Notes: generated from the letters alone by a model not told the origin. 64,000 bases of DNA from Luteitalea pratensis (GCF_001618865.1 NZ_CP015136.1:5553001-5617000), one strand, 5' to 3'. Positions 9,306 to 20,340 are shown, counted from the first letter of the stretch. Numbers and translations: made by a program.

Positions 9306-10220
9306 ATGAGCACAGTAGCCCCCCTGCACGTCATTCGCCCGCGCCAGCCCAAGCCCGAGTGGCTCAAGGTCAAGGCGCCGGGCTCCGAGAACTACCTGCG
9401 GCTCTCGAAGCTGATGCGGGGTCTCGGCCTGAACACCGTGTGCGAGGAAGCGCGCTGCCCGAACATCGGCGAGTGCTGGCACCACGGCACCGCGACGTTC
9501 ATGATCCTCGGCGACGTCTGCACGCGCGCCTGCGGCTACTGCGCCGTCGCACATGGCAAGCCCGCGACCCTCGACCTCGATGAGCCGCGCCGCGTGGCCG
9601 ACGCCGTCAAGGTGCTCGGCTTGAACTACGTCGTGATCACGTCGGTAGACCGCGACGACCTGCCGGACGGCGGGTCCGGCATCTTTGCCGAGACGATCCG
9701 ACGGACGCGGGCGCTGTCGCCCGCGTGCCGCATCGAGGTCCTGATCCCGGACTTCCAGGGCAAGGCCGACCAGTTGTACACCGTGCTCGACGCCGGGCCT
9801 GACGTGCTGAACCACAACACCGAGACCGTCCCTCGCCTCTACCGCAAGGCGCGCAGTGGCGGCAAGTACAGCCGGACACTCGAACTGCTGCAGCGCGCCA
9901 AGGCGTACGCTCCGCGGATCCCGACCAAGACCGGACTGATGGTTGGCCTGGGCGAGGAGAAGCCCGAGCTCGCCGAGGTGTTCCGCGACCTGCGCGGCAT
10001 CGAGGTGGACATCCTCACGCTCGGGCAATACCTGCGGCCCACCGAGTCGCACCTCGAGATGACCCGCTACTACACGCCCGACGAGTTCCGCGAGTTGAAA
10101 GCCATCGCGCTCGGCCTCGGATTCGGACACGTGGAGGCGGGTCCGCTCGTGCGCAGTTCCTACCACGCACACGAGCAGGCCGACAGCCTCGCGCAGGCCG
10201 CCGCCGGCGGCTGTCGCTAG
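9306..10220 (+). CDS. lipA: Lipoyl synthase LipA
   Basis: Radical-SAM enzyme that inserts two sulfurs into protein-bound octanoyl groups to make lipoyl cofactors, as used by the PDH E2 subunit encoded at 21847-23565. The ATG at 9306 (MSTVAPLHV, 304 residues) is preferred over the upstream ATG at 9237, which would add an unrelated 23-residue leader. The auxiliary cluster cysteines are C46, C51 and C57 (CEEARCPNIGEC). The radical-SAM cluster is CTRACGYC (C72, C76, C79), and the conserved C-terminal RSSYHA is present. Length is normal. A UDG gene follows after 10 bp on the same strand. Confidence 0.97.
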   Translation: MSTVAPLHVIRPRQPKPEWLKVKAPGSENYLRLSKLMRGLGLNTVCEEARCPNIGECWHHGTATFMILGDVCTRACGYCAVAHGKPATLDLDEPRRVADAVKVLGLNYVVITSVDRDDLPDGGSGIFAETIRRTRALSPACRIEVLIPDFQGKADQLYTVLDAGPDVLNHNTETVPRLYRKARSGGKYSRTLELLQRAKAYAPRIPTKTGLMVGLGEEKPELAEVFRDLRGIEVDILTLGQYLRPTESHLEMTRYYTPDEFRELKAIALGLGFGHVEAGPLVRSSYHAHEQADSLAQAAAGGCR

Positions 10221-10230
10221 CGCACCGCAC

Positions 10231-10965
10231 ATGCCCCGGGCGTACCCTGCCCAACGTCCCGTACCGCAGCGGCTGCGTGCCGCCCACGCTGCCATCATCG
10301 AGTGCGATGCGTGCCCGCGGCTGCGCACGTACTGTCGCGACATCGCGACGATCAAGCGGGCGGCCTTCCGCGACGACACGTACTGGGCGCGCCCCGTCCC
10401 GGGCTTCGGCGACGCCAATGCCAGGCTGCTCGTGCTCGGCCTCGCGCCTGCTGCCCATGGCGCCAATCGCACCGGACGCGTGTTCACCGGCGATGGCGTG
10501 AACGCATCGGGCGACTTCCTGATGCGCGCGATGATGGCCGGCGGCTTCGCCAACCGCGCGACGTCGCAGCATCCCGATGACGGCCTCACGCTGATCGATG
10601 CCTACGTGGCCGCCGCGGTGAGGTGTGCCCCTCCGGACAACAAGCCCACGCCCGAGGAGGTGGACACCTGCCTCGCCCACCTCGAGGCCGAACTCGCGGC
10701 CCTGCCCCGCATCCGCCTCGTGGTGGTGCTCGGACGCATCGCGTACGACGCGTTCCGTCGCCTGCTGGCACGCCGCGGAGTAAGGCTGCCAGCCGCTCCG
10801 TTTGCACATGGTCATTGCGTGGACTGCACCGGACTCGGCGTGCCGAGCGTGCTGCAGTCCTACCATCCGTCTCGCCAGAACACCCACACAGGGCGCCTCA
10901 CGGACCCGATGCTCGCCGACGTCTTCCTCGACGCCCGGCGCCGCCTCGACGCCGGGCATACGTAA
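10231..10965 (+). CDS. Family 5 (UDGb-type) uracil-DNA glycosylase
   Basis: 244 residues of Fe-S uracil-DNA glycosylase. Motif 1 is GLAPAAHGANRTGRVFTGD, in which Ala replaces the polar catalytic residue of families 1 and 4, as in family 5. Motif 3 is SYHPSRQNTHTGRLTDPM. Cysteines C25 and C28 (ECDACPRL), with VRCAPP and a later cysteine, are the likely 4Fe-4S ligands. Family 5 enzymes remove uracil and some other deaminated bases from DNA, relevant in a very GC-rich genome. It sits 10 bp after lipA, probably co-transcribed without functional linkage. Confidence 0.9.
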   Translation: MPRAYPAQRPVPQRLRAAHAAIIECDACPRLRTYCRDIATIKRAAFRDDTYWARPVPGFGDANARLLVLGLAPAAHGANRTGRVFTGDGVNASGDFLMRAMMAGGFANRATSQHPDDGLTLIDAYVAAAVRCAPPDNKPTPEEVDTCLAHLEAELAALPRIRLVVVLGRIAYDAFRRLLARRGVRLPAAPFAHGHCVDCTGLGVPSVLQSYHPSRQNTHTGRLTDPMLADVFLDARRRLDAGHT

Positions 10966-11301
10966 CCGCGGATCGGGAATCGCGGATCGCGGATCGGTGT
11001 GTAGATACGTAACCGTGAGGCATCCAAATCATGGCCGTCGTGACGAACGGAGAGCGCGGAACGCCGAACGCTGCGGGACATGTATGTGTAGGCGTCGAGC
11101 TTGCTCGACGCTTTACCGCGCTCGTCCGTCGACCAAGGTCGACGGCTACACCCACACGCTGACTCCACGCGCCCGTCAACCTGAAGGTCGACGGCTACGG
11201 AACTATCTCCCGATCGGCGATTCCCACTCCCGACTCCCGACTCCCGACTCCACCCGCGATCGTGAATGTAGCCGTCGGACTTGTCCGACGGTCGTGGCGT
11301 C
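10966..11301. other. Gene-free gap with palindromes and short tandem repeats
   Basis: No credible gene. It holds GCGGATCG-type short repeats (10968-11000) and a palindrome at 11092-11111 (GCGTCGAGCTTGCTCGACGC). Half-palindromes follow at 11134-11150 and 11175-11192. A CGACTCCCGACTCCC tandem array lies at 11219-11253, and a second perfect palindrome at 11272-11291 (CCGTCGGACTTGTCCGACGG). Confidence 0.7.
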
Positions 11302-11768
11302 TCACGCGTTCACGGTTTGTCTGGCGCGAGTCGCCTGCTCGCGGCGCAGGACGCTGCGACGAAAGCCATGGAGCGCGTACACGACCAGCCGACGACCATC
11401 CAGATCACCAGGCGCTCCCAGGTCTCTCGCGGCAGGCTCGTCGTCAGCCAGAGGCTGACGATGACCGACAGGAGCGGCAGCCACGGCGCCCACGGGACGG
11501 GAAACGGCAGCGGCGAACTCGGCATAGCAGAGACCGGCGAGTGCGCTCGCCAGGCTTGCCAGTCCCATGGCCAGCCAGCGACGATGGCCGGGCCCGTGTG
11601 TGCATCGGCGACCTGGCCGGTGAGCACGAAGATGCCGGCGCCGATGACCGCGCCGATGCCGAGCGACAACAGGTCGCCCCGGCCCAGCACGCGCGGCAGC
11701 GCGGGTCCGTCGTCTCCATCGGCACGGGCGTGCAGGCGAGCGAGCGGGACGGTGATGAAGAGCGACAC
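11302..11768 (-). pseudogene. Collapsed APC-family amino-acid permease
   Basis: Read from 11768, the first frame gives the start of a CAT/YfnA-type permease: LGRGDLLSLGIGAVIGAGIFVLTG. The next conserved block (LASALAGLCYAEFAA) is in another frame. Directly after it, the first frame resumes with what is normally the far C terminus (PVPWAPWLPLLSVIVSLWL, then LPRETWERLVIWMVVG). The end (VVYALHGFRRSVLRRE) is again out of frame. Some 300-350 central residues (about ten helices) are missing and at least two frame changes separate the parts. It cannot encode a transporter. An intact APC permease, with a different sequence, lies at 49506-50897. Confidence 0.85.
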
Positions 11769-11953
11769 GTGTCCTCCAGCGGATCGGCGGCGACGGGATC
11801 TGCCGCGGTAACATGGCGCTCAGGCGGTGGCGGCCGGCGCGCCGCGCAGGACACCCGTCCCGCGTCGGTCCCGTGAGGGCAGCGTGCCCGAGTGGCCGCG
11901 GGCACGTCCTGAAGATCGCTGCAAGGTGTGCTCAAGTTTGCGTTGAAGACGTG

Positions 11954-12412
11954 ATGAACCAGACCTGCGACCGGGCGGCCGTCCGCTTCGGCCCGTTCCT
12001 GTGCGAACCCATCAACGGCCGCTTGCTGCGTGCCGGCGCCGAGCTCGGCGTGCCGCCGCGGTCCCTGGCCATCCTGGGCTGCCTCGTGCAACGGCCCTGC
12101 CGGCTCGTCACCAAGCAGGACCTGCTCGACCATGTCTGGAAGGACGCCTTTGTCACCGACACCTCCCTGTCTGAGGCCGTGAGCGTGCTCCGGCAGGCGC
12201 TCGGCGACGACGCGCAGGAGCCAAGCCACGTGCAGACGGTGCCGCGCCGCGGCTACCGCGTCGAGCCCGCGGGCGACCCGTTGCCTGTGGGACAGCAGCT
12301 GGCCAGCGAATCGTCCCTGGCCGTGTCGGCTGACGGGCGGCTGATCGTCGGGGTGCTCGTCGTGCGCCAGCAGGCGCCGGTGGCGCTCAGGCCGCTGCCG
12401 GTGGTTCGCTGA
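11954..12412 (+). CDS. Winged-helix (Trans_reg_C) regulator, apparently truncated
   Basis: 152 residues from the ATG at 11954 (a GTG at 11951 is also possible). Residues 8-100 form an OmpR/CadC-type DNA-binding domain (VRFGPFLCEP, GVPPRSLAILGCLVQRPCRLVTKQDLLDHVW, TDTSLSEAVSVLRQALGDD, VQTVPRRGYRV). In Acidobacteria this domain usually heads a long one-component protein with PD40/WD40 or TPR repeats. Here about 40 more residues follow, including SADGRLIVGVLVVRQQAPVALRPL, which looks like the first PD40 strand set, and then a stop. The effector part is therefore probably lost. The TauE-like gene starts 1 bp after the stop. Confidence 0.7.
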   Translation: MNQTCDRAAVRFGPFLCEPINGRLLRAGAELGVPPRSLAILGCLVQRPCRLVTKQDLLDHVWKDAFVTDTSLSEAVSVLRQALGDDAQEPSHVQTVPRRGYRVEPAGDPLPVGQQLASESSLAVSADGRLIVGVLVVRQQAPVALRPLPVVR

Positions 12413-12413
12413 G

Positions 12414-13166
12414 GTGGCGGCGCTGCTGCCTGGAGACGCGCTGACGTTGTGCAGCGCGGCGCTGCTGATCGGCCTCTCGAAGGGCGGCATCGGCGGCCCG
12501 CTGCCAACGATGCTGGCGACGCTGATGATCAGTCACCGCGTGAGCGTCGCCACCGCGGTTGCGCTCGCGGTGCCGATGCTGATGGTGGGTGACGCCTTCG
12601 CGCTCTACACGTACTGGGGCACATGGGATCGCAAGCACACGTGGGCGCTGATTCCTGCCGGTGCCGTCGGCGTCGGCATCGGATTGTTCCTGCTGCGGGG
12701 CTTGCCCGACCGCTCGCTGCGCGTCGGCCTCGGTGTCGCCGGGCTCGTCGTCACGGGCTACAAGATCTTCAGTCACTGGCGCGGGCACGAACACCACAAG
12801 CATCGCTCGTGGCACGGACCGTTGGCCGGACTGCTGTCGGGCACCGCGTCGGCGATGCTCAACGCGGGCGGTCCGCCGATCACGTCCTACCTGTTGCTGC
12901 AGCCGATGACGCCGACCGTGTTCATGGGCACCAACACGTTGTTCTTCGCGACCATCAACCTGCTCAAGCTGCCCGGCTCGCTCGCCGCCGGCGTCGTCGC
13001 ACCGTCGGCGCTGGCGTGGTCGATGGCGTTCTGCCCGCTCGTCGCGATCGGCGTCTTCCTCGGTCGCTACGTCATCAGGCGCATCGATGCCAAGGTCTTC
13101 GATCACATCATGACCGTCGTCCTGGTGATCGCGTGTGCCTGGCTCATCGCCACGGCGTTCATTTGA
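12414..13166 (+). CDS. TauE/SafE-family membrane transporter
   Basis: 250 residues from a GTG start immediately after the upstream stop. It has about seven to eight hydrophobic segments and the family signatures near the N terminus (LLIGLSKGGIGGPLPTMLATLM) and mid-protein (GLLSGTASAMLNAGGPPITSYLL). A His-rich cytoplasmic loop (HWRGHEHHKHRSWH) separates the halves. Family members export sulfite, sulfoacetate or other organosulfur anions. No sulfur gene adjoins it, so substrate is open. Confidence 0.85.
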   Translation: MAALLPGDALTLCSAALLIGLSKGGIGGPLPTMLATLMISHRVSVATAVALAVPMLMVGDAFALYTYWGTWDRKHTWALIPAGAVGVGIGLFLLRGLPDRSLRVGLGVAGLVVTGYKIFSHWRGHEHHKHRSWHGPLAGLLSGTASAMLNAGGPPITSYLLLQPMTPTVFMGTNTLFFATINLLKLPGSLAAGVVAPSALAWSMAFCPLVAIGVFLGRYVIRRIDAKVFDHIMTVVLVIACAWLIATAFI

Positions 13167-13215
13167 CCACCGGCATTCGGCCTTCGGCCGTCGGTCAATC
13201 ACGCCGATGAGTCAC

Positions 13216-13243
13216 GGTAGGGCCGGCTCTCCGAGCCCGGCCC
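13216..13243. repeat. GGTAG-flanked hairpin (class A), single copy
   Basis: GGTAGG followed by the arms GGCCGGCTC and GAGCCCGGCC around a TCC loop, with one bulged C. It lies 50 bp after the TauE gene. Degenerate GCCTTCGGCC and GGCCGTAGGC-type repeats fill the rest of the gap to 13355. Confidence 0.8.
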
Positions 13244-13355
13244 ACGTCGGGCGTCTGAAACTCGGCCTTCGTCCATCGCCATCGGCCTTAGGTCGTGGAC
13301 CGTAGGCCTTGCCGTAGGCTGTAGGCCGCAGGCTGCAGGCGTTAAGCGTTAAGCG

Positions 13356-14221
13356 TTACTTACCAGGCCGCCCCAGCTGCTCGACGATGCGGGTGGCCTC
13401 TTCGACGGCGCGGGCGAGCACCGAGCGAATCTTGCCGTCCTCGAGCATCAGTACGCCGCCGATCGTGCAGCCGGCCGGCGTGGTCACGTTGTCGCGCAAT
13501 GACGCCGGGTGCCGGTTCCTCTCGAGCACCATCCGCGCCGAGCCGAGCATGGTCTGCGCCACCAGCTGCAGCGCGAGATCCCGCGGCAGGCCGACACGGA
13601 CGCCGGCGTCGGCCATCGCTTCCATCATCAGGTACATGTACGCCGGCCCGCTGCCGCTCAGCGCCGTGACGGCATTGCAGTAGGACTCGTCAACGATCCG
13701 GCATCGGCCGACGGACGAGAAGATCCGCTCTGCAAGCTGCAGGTGCGTATCGGTCGCGTGCGTACCCGGTGCAACGACGGTCATGCCCGCGCCAACCACG
13801 CAGGGCGTGTTGGGCATGGCGCGTACCCATGGCGTCGGCACGTCGAGCAACTGCTCGAAACGTGCGATGGTGACGCCGGCGAGGATCGACACCAGCAGCG
13901 TGTCGCGACGCACGCCGCCGCGCCGCAGGGCATCCACGACCTCGGCGGCCTGCTTCGGCTTGACGCAAATCAGGATGACGTCGGTCTCGGGCAGGCGTTG
14001 GTCGAACGAGGGGCCGGCGTCGGTGGCGCCGCTGCGGAAGCACGGCACACCAAGGTGGGTCGAGACTTCGTCGCACGACTCCTGGGTGCGCGCGGCGGCC
14101 CACGCCTGCGCAGGCGTGGGCCGCCGCTATCGAAGAGGCCGCGCAGCAGCGTGCGCCCCATGACGCCGGCGCCGATGACGCCAAGCTGGCGGTCGGGAGG
14201 AAGGAGCAGACTCATGGCCAC
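13356..14221 (-). pseudogene. proC: Pyrroline-5-carboxylate reductase, frameshifted at a palindrome
   Basis: ProC reduces pyrroline-5-carboxylate to proline with NADPH. The N terminus starts at 14221 and carries the Rossmann motif LGVIGAGVMGRTLLRGLFDSG. The rest, from about 14090 downward, is in a different frame and keeps all later family signatures: ILICVKPKQAAEVVD, RAMPNTPCVVGAGMT, and NAVTALSGSGPAYMYLMMEAMADAGVRVGLPRDLA through TTPAGCTIGGV. The switch falls inside a perfect 36-bp palindrome (14092-14127). The net change is an insertion of 3n+2 or a loss of 3n+1 bases. Everything else looks functional, so this is either a recent mutation or a sequencing/assembly error at the hairpin. Confidence 0.85.
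14092..14127. repeat. Perfect 36-bp palindrome inside proC
   Basis: Two 18-nt arms (GCGGCGGCCCACGCCTGC and its exact complement) meet with no loop. It spans the point where proC changes frame. No second copy was found in the window. Confidence 0.9.
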
Positions 14222-14224
14222 AGT

Positions 14225-14371
14225 GTAGCCGCCGGGCCTTTAACGCTTGACGCTCAACGCCTAACGCCTACGGCCAGTCTCGGCCAGTCTCGGCCAGTCT
14301 CAGGTCTCAGGTCTCAAGCCTCAAGCCTCTAGCCTCTAGCCTCTAGCCTCTAGACCTGAGACTCGAGGGCT
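14225..14371. repeat. Degenerate short tandem arrays
   Basis: Consecutive arrays of AACGCTTGACGCT-like units, three GGCCAGTCTC units, CAGGTCT units and four CTCTAGC units run between proC and the DUF1552 gene. The end is self-complementary (GCTCTAGAGCTCCTCGAG). Confidence 0.8.
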
Positions 14372-15717
<1,346 letters not shown>

Positions 15718-15721
<4 letters not shown>

Positions 15722-18700
15722 CGGGGGATCGCTCGTGCGGACGTGCCCGTGGGCACGGGTGTGGGGGCAGCGGCTGGAGCCGGTGTGTCGGCCTCCGATG
15801 CACTCCCCATGCGATAGCGGAACTGGCGGCTGGTGGCGATGGCAGTCGCAAGGTCGGTAAACGACGCATCACTGCCGGCACGCACCATCTCACCCATCAG
15901 CCGTCGATCCGACGCCTGCGGATTGCGTCCCAGGGCATAGCCAATCATCTTTCGTGACAGCGTGGTCATCACCGCACTGTCCTTGCCCTGCAGATAGGAA
16001 AGCAGGCCGTCCGCACCGACGATGGTGGTCTTGTCACGGAACTCGCCTGTGATGTCGACCGGTTTGCCGTCGGCGTACGCGTCACGGGCGCGGCCAACGG
16101 CATCGAACCGCTCGAGCGGGAACCCCAGCGGATCGATCCGCAAGTGGCAGGAGGCACACTGCGCACGCGACTTGTGCTGCGCGAGGCGTTGTCGGAGTGT
16201 CTGCCCCTCGAAGCTCTTGTCGTCGGCTGGGAGCGTGCCCGCGTCAGCCGGTGGCGGTGGCGTCGGCGTGCCGAGGATCCGGCGCAGGATCCAGTCGCCG
16301 CGCTTCACGGGACTCGTGCGCAGGGGCGCCGACGTCGTGGTCAGCACGGCTCCGAGCCGCAGCGCGCCGCCGCGGTCGAACGCGTGCGCGCCATCGACGC
16401 GTTGCACCGGCCCGGCGCTGGTCACAGGCACGTCCAGCCCGTAGAACTTCGCGAGCGGCTGGTTCACGAAGACGTAATCGGCGTGGAGGATTTCGCGGAC
16501 AGGACGTCGCTCACGGACGATGTACTCGAACGTCGAGACTGCCTCGTCGAACATCGCCCGCTTGACCTCGTCGGTGAACTCCGGGAAGCGTCCGGTATCG
16601 ACGCCGCGGTACTGATCGAAGTGGTAGAAGCCGAGCCACTGCCCGAAGAACTCGGTGGAGAGCCGGCGCGCCTTCGGATCCGCGGTCATGCGCCGGACCT
16701 GGCTGGCAATCGCCGCCGTGGTGCGCAACTCGCCTGCCGCCGCGGCACGCCGCAGTTCGTCGTCAGGAATCGAGGACCAGAGGAAGAAGCTGAGGCGGCT
16801 CGCGATCTCCCAGTCGTTCAGCCTGGTTTCCGTGTCGTGCGGCGCTGCCTCGAGCCGGTACAGGAAGGACGGCGACATCAGGACGCGCGCCAGCAGGGCC
16901 CTCATCGCCGCGTCGTGGTCGAGCCCGTGCGCCGTGCGAGCCGTGCGATAGAACGCGCGCAGCGATTGCTGCTCCACGGGCGTGAGCGGACGCCGCCAGG
17001 CGCGACTCGCAAGCGCCAGCGCATCGGCGACATGGCCAGGCTCCGCGCGACGCATGGCCTCCATCACCGCCCGGTGGTGTGCACGGAGCGAGCGCACCTG
17101 CGGCTGGGCCGCCGCCGGCAGCGCCGCGATGCGGGTGGGCGTCATCGCCGCGATCGTCCGGCTCTCCACCTTCACGCCGTAGTGGTCCAGCAGCATGCCG
17201 AGGTACGCGTCGTGGTACGGCCACGAGCCGAACAGGTCGGCCCAGGCCTCCTCGAGGTGAGTGCGCTCCTTGCCGTCGACGATGTTGCGCGTGAAGAAGT
17301 CGTCGATGCGCTGGTACTTGACCGTCGTGACGAAGGCGTCGTGCTCGGGGCTGTTGTAGGTGTTGTCGAACGGTGCCGGCACTGGATCCTTGTCGGCCGG
17401 ATTCGCCGCTCCGTGCGAGTTCGGCGGCATCAGCGCGAGGTACTCGGCGATGCCTGCACGGAAGGTTCGATAGCCGGCACTCGCCGGGTCGCCCAGGAAG
17501 ACACGTTGCCCCGGCGCGCGCGCTGGTCCGGTCGCCGTATCGGCCACCATGACGCGGAGGACGGACTCGCGGTCCCGCCCGAGCTCGGCATCGACATGGA
17601 GTTCGGCGACGTACTCGCTGGCAGGCACGTCGACCACGAAGGACGTCCCCTCGCGGACGGCGAAGTCGTCGGGGCCGATGGGCGTGCCGTCCGGACTCGT
17701 GCCGAACCCGAGGCGCGCGACGACGTCGGCCGGCAGCACCGACCGCAACGTGTGCGTTTCCACGATCGGGCCGGGCACGCGCGCGCGAGTGACCGTCACG
17801 GGCTCGTCGGGCGCGGGTGCCTGCGGTGGCACGCGCAGCACGACGCGCGGGTTGCGCCAGATCACGACCGGCGCATCGGCGCCCCCGCGGTGCAGGGCGT
17901 CGACGGAGAGATGCACGGTCCACGGCGCGGGAATGCGCGCTGCTGGGCGGCCAAAGCGACGGTTCAGCGCGTGCACCCAGGCCTTGCCCGTGGTCACGCC
18001 GAGCGTCGTGTCGTCGAACACGAGCGGGTTCTCGTCGCCCTGCCCACCGGCCGCGAGGTCGCCGCGCGCGAAGAACCAGCTTGGCCAGGTGACGAGCGAC
18101 TTCACGATCGCGTCGCATTCCTGTCGTGCGTGCGCGTCGGCGGCCGTGGCATCGGCACCTGGGGCTGGCAGGGCCTGCCACCGATCGATTGTCAGCCGCG
18201 ATGGGTAACCGGTGCCTTGCCTGTTGACGGCGTCCCAGATGTGTTCGGCAAAGCGGCCCGTGATGCCCTCGCGGGCGGCGAGGACGCGGAGGGTTGTCGT
18301 CGGTTCGCCGAGGGCGGCGCGATGACGGTAGCGCCAGGCCGCGTAGAGCGCCCTGGCATAGCGGTCGAAGCCGAACGGCCGGCCACCTTCGCCGGACACG
18401 ACGCGGAATCCCCGCGTGGTGTACAGGTGCTCGATGCGATTGAGCGCGGACAACTCGAGGCCGGTCTTGCCCGGATCGGCGTAGAAGTCGAGCCGACCGG
18501 CGCCGATGACCGCGTGGTCGGCCACTTCCTTGGCCGCCTCGAGATAGCGCTCGACGCTGGCGTCCTGCACGAACTGCACGTCGCCGAAGTTGGCAAAGCC
18601 CTCGCCGCCGACCGCATCGCTCGACGCGTCGACACCGACCTTGATGTCGACGCCGGTCAGGTCACGGATCGCGTACGCATATTCGGCGCTCGTCAGGCGC

Positions 18701-19182
18701 CGCACAGTGACGCGTCCCGGATCGCCCGCGTGCCTGGCGTCGTAGCGGTCGAAGGTGGCGCGGATCCAGGACACGACCTCGGCGCGCTGGACATCGGTCG
18801 GGAACGCGTCGGCGTCCTCGGGCGGCATCTGCCGGGTCTCGAGCCTGTCGGCGATGGCGAGCCAATGCTCCCAGCCCGCGGCTATGCCATCGGGGGTCGG
18901 TCGATCGAGCAACCGGGCGACGCTGACGCCGCCCTTGAATTTTCCCTTGCCGTGGCAGTCGACGCAGAACTCGCCCAGAATCGCCGAGGCAGCCGCCGGA
19001 TCAGGATCTGCCGGGGCGAGTGACCGGGCAGCGCCGGCAGCCGTGCGGGGAGCGGCGCTGGCCGGCAACGCGTGCGCGGCGCGCTCCGCAGGCGCGACCG
19101 GGCGAATCCGCGATTGCGCAGAAATCACGGACACGAGCGCCACCACCAACAGGGCCTCCAGGCCCACTCTCATCGCTGTCAT
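15718..19182 (-). CDS. DUF1587/DUF1592/DUF1588/DUF1585 multidomain c-type cytochrome (PSCyt type)
   Basis: The frame is open to 19296, but the first 38 codons lie in a palindromic repeat. The ATG at 19182 gives a normal signal ([20 protein letters not shown]) and 1154 residues. Domain order: a PSCyt heme motif [16 protein letters not shown]1587 ([19 protein letters not shown]); a long variable beta-rich region; DUF1595/DUF1592 ([34 protein letters not shown]); DUF1588 with a second heme motif ([22 protein letters not shown]); DUF1585 ([18 protein letters not shown]). Two CxxCH sites predict a periplasmic di-heme protein. It is coupled to the downstream DUF1552 gene by a 4-bp overlap. Substrate is unknown. 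Confidence 0.88.
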
Positions 19183-19245
19183 GCTCACCAGAAGGTCTGC
19201 CGCCGATCTTACCAGCCGGAGCACAAGTAAGGTAGGAACCGCTAA

Positions 19246-19272
19246 GGTAGGGACCGCTCTCCGAGCGGTCCA
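19246..19272. repeat. GGTAG-flanked hairpin (class A) at the 5' side of the DUF1592 gene
   Basis: GGTAG followed by a perfect 9-bp stem, GGACCGCTC/GAGCGGTCC, with a TCC loop at 19251-19271. A partial GGTAGGAACCGCT copy precedes it at 19231. Confidence 0.85.
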
Positions 19273-19453
19273 CGACCTCACCGTCGAGCGATCCACGGCT
19301 CACCGTCTCTAAGACCGATGCGTCTGATGTCTCGATCCTGTCGCGATAGACGCCTCCGCCTTCGCCGTGGCGTCGGCGGGACGAGTCGGAGAGGCGTTAC
19401 ATCGCGCGCGAACGTGGTCATTCCGTGCCGCCCCCCATCCAAGGTGCGGACAT

Positions 19454-19479
19454 GGACGCCTCGGAGAGGCGTCCCTACC
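19454..19479. repeat. Class A hairpin overlapping the end of the PEBP-like gene
   Basis: Perfect stem GGACGCCTC/GAGGCGTCC with a GGA loop at 19454-19474, then CTACC. On the minus strand its GGTAG supplies the TAG stop of the PEBP-like gene. Confidence 0.88.
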
Positions 19480-20011
19480 TACCGAAAGTACGGGTGAAAC
19501 TGGCTTTGGCGATCGTGTTCTGGCCGATGTAGTACCCCACCATCGCACCGGGCGCCTTGGCGTCGAGCGGCAGGCTGTCCACCTTGAGCGCGTGCACCGT
19601 GAAGATGTAGCGGTGCGGCTTGTCGCCCTGGGGAGGGCAGGCGCCGCCAAAACCGGGGACACCGAAGTCGGTCATGCTCTGGACGGCGCCGCCCCGCGGC
19701 GCCTTGCTGCTCGCCGGGTCACCGGCCCCCGCGTCGAGCACCTTCGTCGTCGCCGGAATATTGAACACGACCCAGTGCCACCAGCCGCTGCCCGTTGGTG
19801 CGTCGGGGTCGTACACGGTGACCGCGAAGCTCCTGGTCCCGGCAGGCGCGCCGGTCCACTCGAGACGCGGCGAGACGTTCGCGCCGGTGCAGCCGAAGCT
19901 GTTGAACACCTGCGCGTTGGGCAGGGGCTGGCCCTCGGGCAGGTCGGGGCTCGTCAGCGTGAACGCGGGCGACTGGACGGAGATGATGGAAGCCAGGAGC
20001 AACAAGAACAT
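19475..20011 (-). CDS. YbhB/YbcL-type PEBP (Raf-kinase-inhibitor-like) secreted protein
   Basis: 178 residues from the ATG at 20011; the larger open frame upstream is not coding. A short signal (MFLLLLASIISVQS) precedes the PEBP domain: FTLTSPDLPEGQPLP, GANVSPRLEWTGAPAGTRSFAVTVYDPDAPTGSGWWHWVVFNIP, and a late PHRYIFTVHALKVDSLPL. The DPDAP and HWVV elements form the PEBP anion pocket. Bacterial members are periplasmic or cytosolic proteins of unknown ligand. The gene ends in TFGR* with the TAG lying in a class A hairpin, so the present C terminus may have been set by that insertion. Confidence 0.9.
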   Translation of the reverse strand: MFLLLLASIISVQSPAFTLTSPDLPEGQPLPNAQVFNSFGCTGANVSPRLEWTGAPAGTRSFAVTVYDPDAPTGSGWWHWVVFNIPATTKVLDAGAGDPASSKAPRGGAVQSMTDFGVPGFGGACPPQGDKPHRYIFTVHALKVDSLPLDAKAPGAMVGYYIGQNTIAKASFTRTFGR

Positions 20012-20340
20012 TGGCGAACCTGCCGGGGAATGGTAGGGCCGGCTCTCCGAGCCCGGCCCTACGATGACGCTCGGGCCGCGTTCTGAGAACGGGCCCTGCC
20101 GTTGCAAAGGCCGAAGGCCGACCGACGAAGGCCGACAGCGCAGTGAAAGGCGGCTCGGCGAGCCGTCGGTACCACTGCCTGCGGTGCCGACCGCCGGACA
20201 AGTTCGGCGGCTACCTATCGAATCCGTCACTCGGAATCTGCTTTGCGGAAGCCGTGTCCCGGTGCCCGGATCTTGTTCCCGTCTCCCGTTTCCCGGCTCC
20301 CGGTTCCCGGCTTCTTCGGTTCCCGGTGCCCGGCTCTTCC
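20012..20340. other. Gene-free repeat-filled gap
   Basis: No gene. A class A hairpin lies at 20032-20062 (GGTAG, then GGCCGGCTC/GAGCCCGGCC, then CTAC). It is followed by a GGGCCCGTTCTCAGAAC-type hairpin near 20077-20099 and GGCCGAAGGCCGAC repeats. A hairpin related to the 11272 palindrome lies near 20188-20207 (CCGCCGGACAAGTTCGGCGG). A TCCCGGTTCCCGGC tandem array runs from 20265 to 20338. Confidence 0.75.

Noticed and set aside
8253-10589. 778-codon minus-strand open frame
   Set aside because: It crosses the sensor kinase, lipA and UDG genes on the opposite strand, all of which have clear catalytic motifs.
16144-19023. 959-codon plus-strand open frame
   Set aside because: It is antisense to the DUF1592 cytochrome, whose translation carries heme motifs and family blocks. 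The antisense product is Arg/His-rich with no domain; long shadow frames are normal at this GC content.
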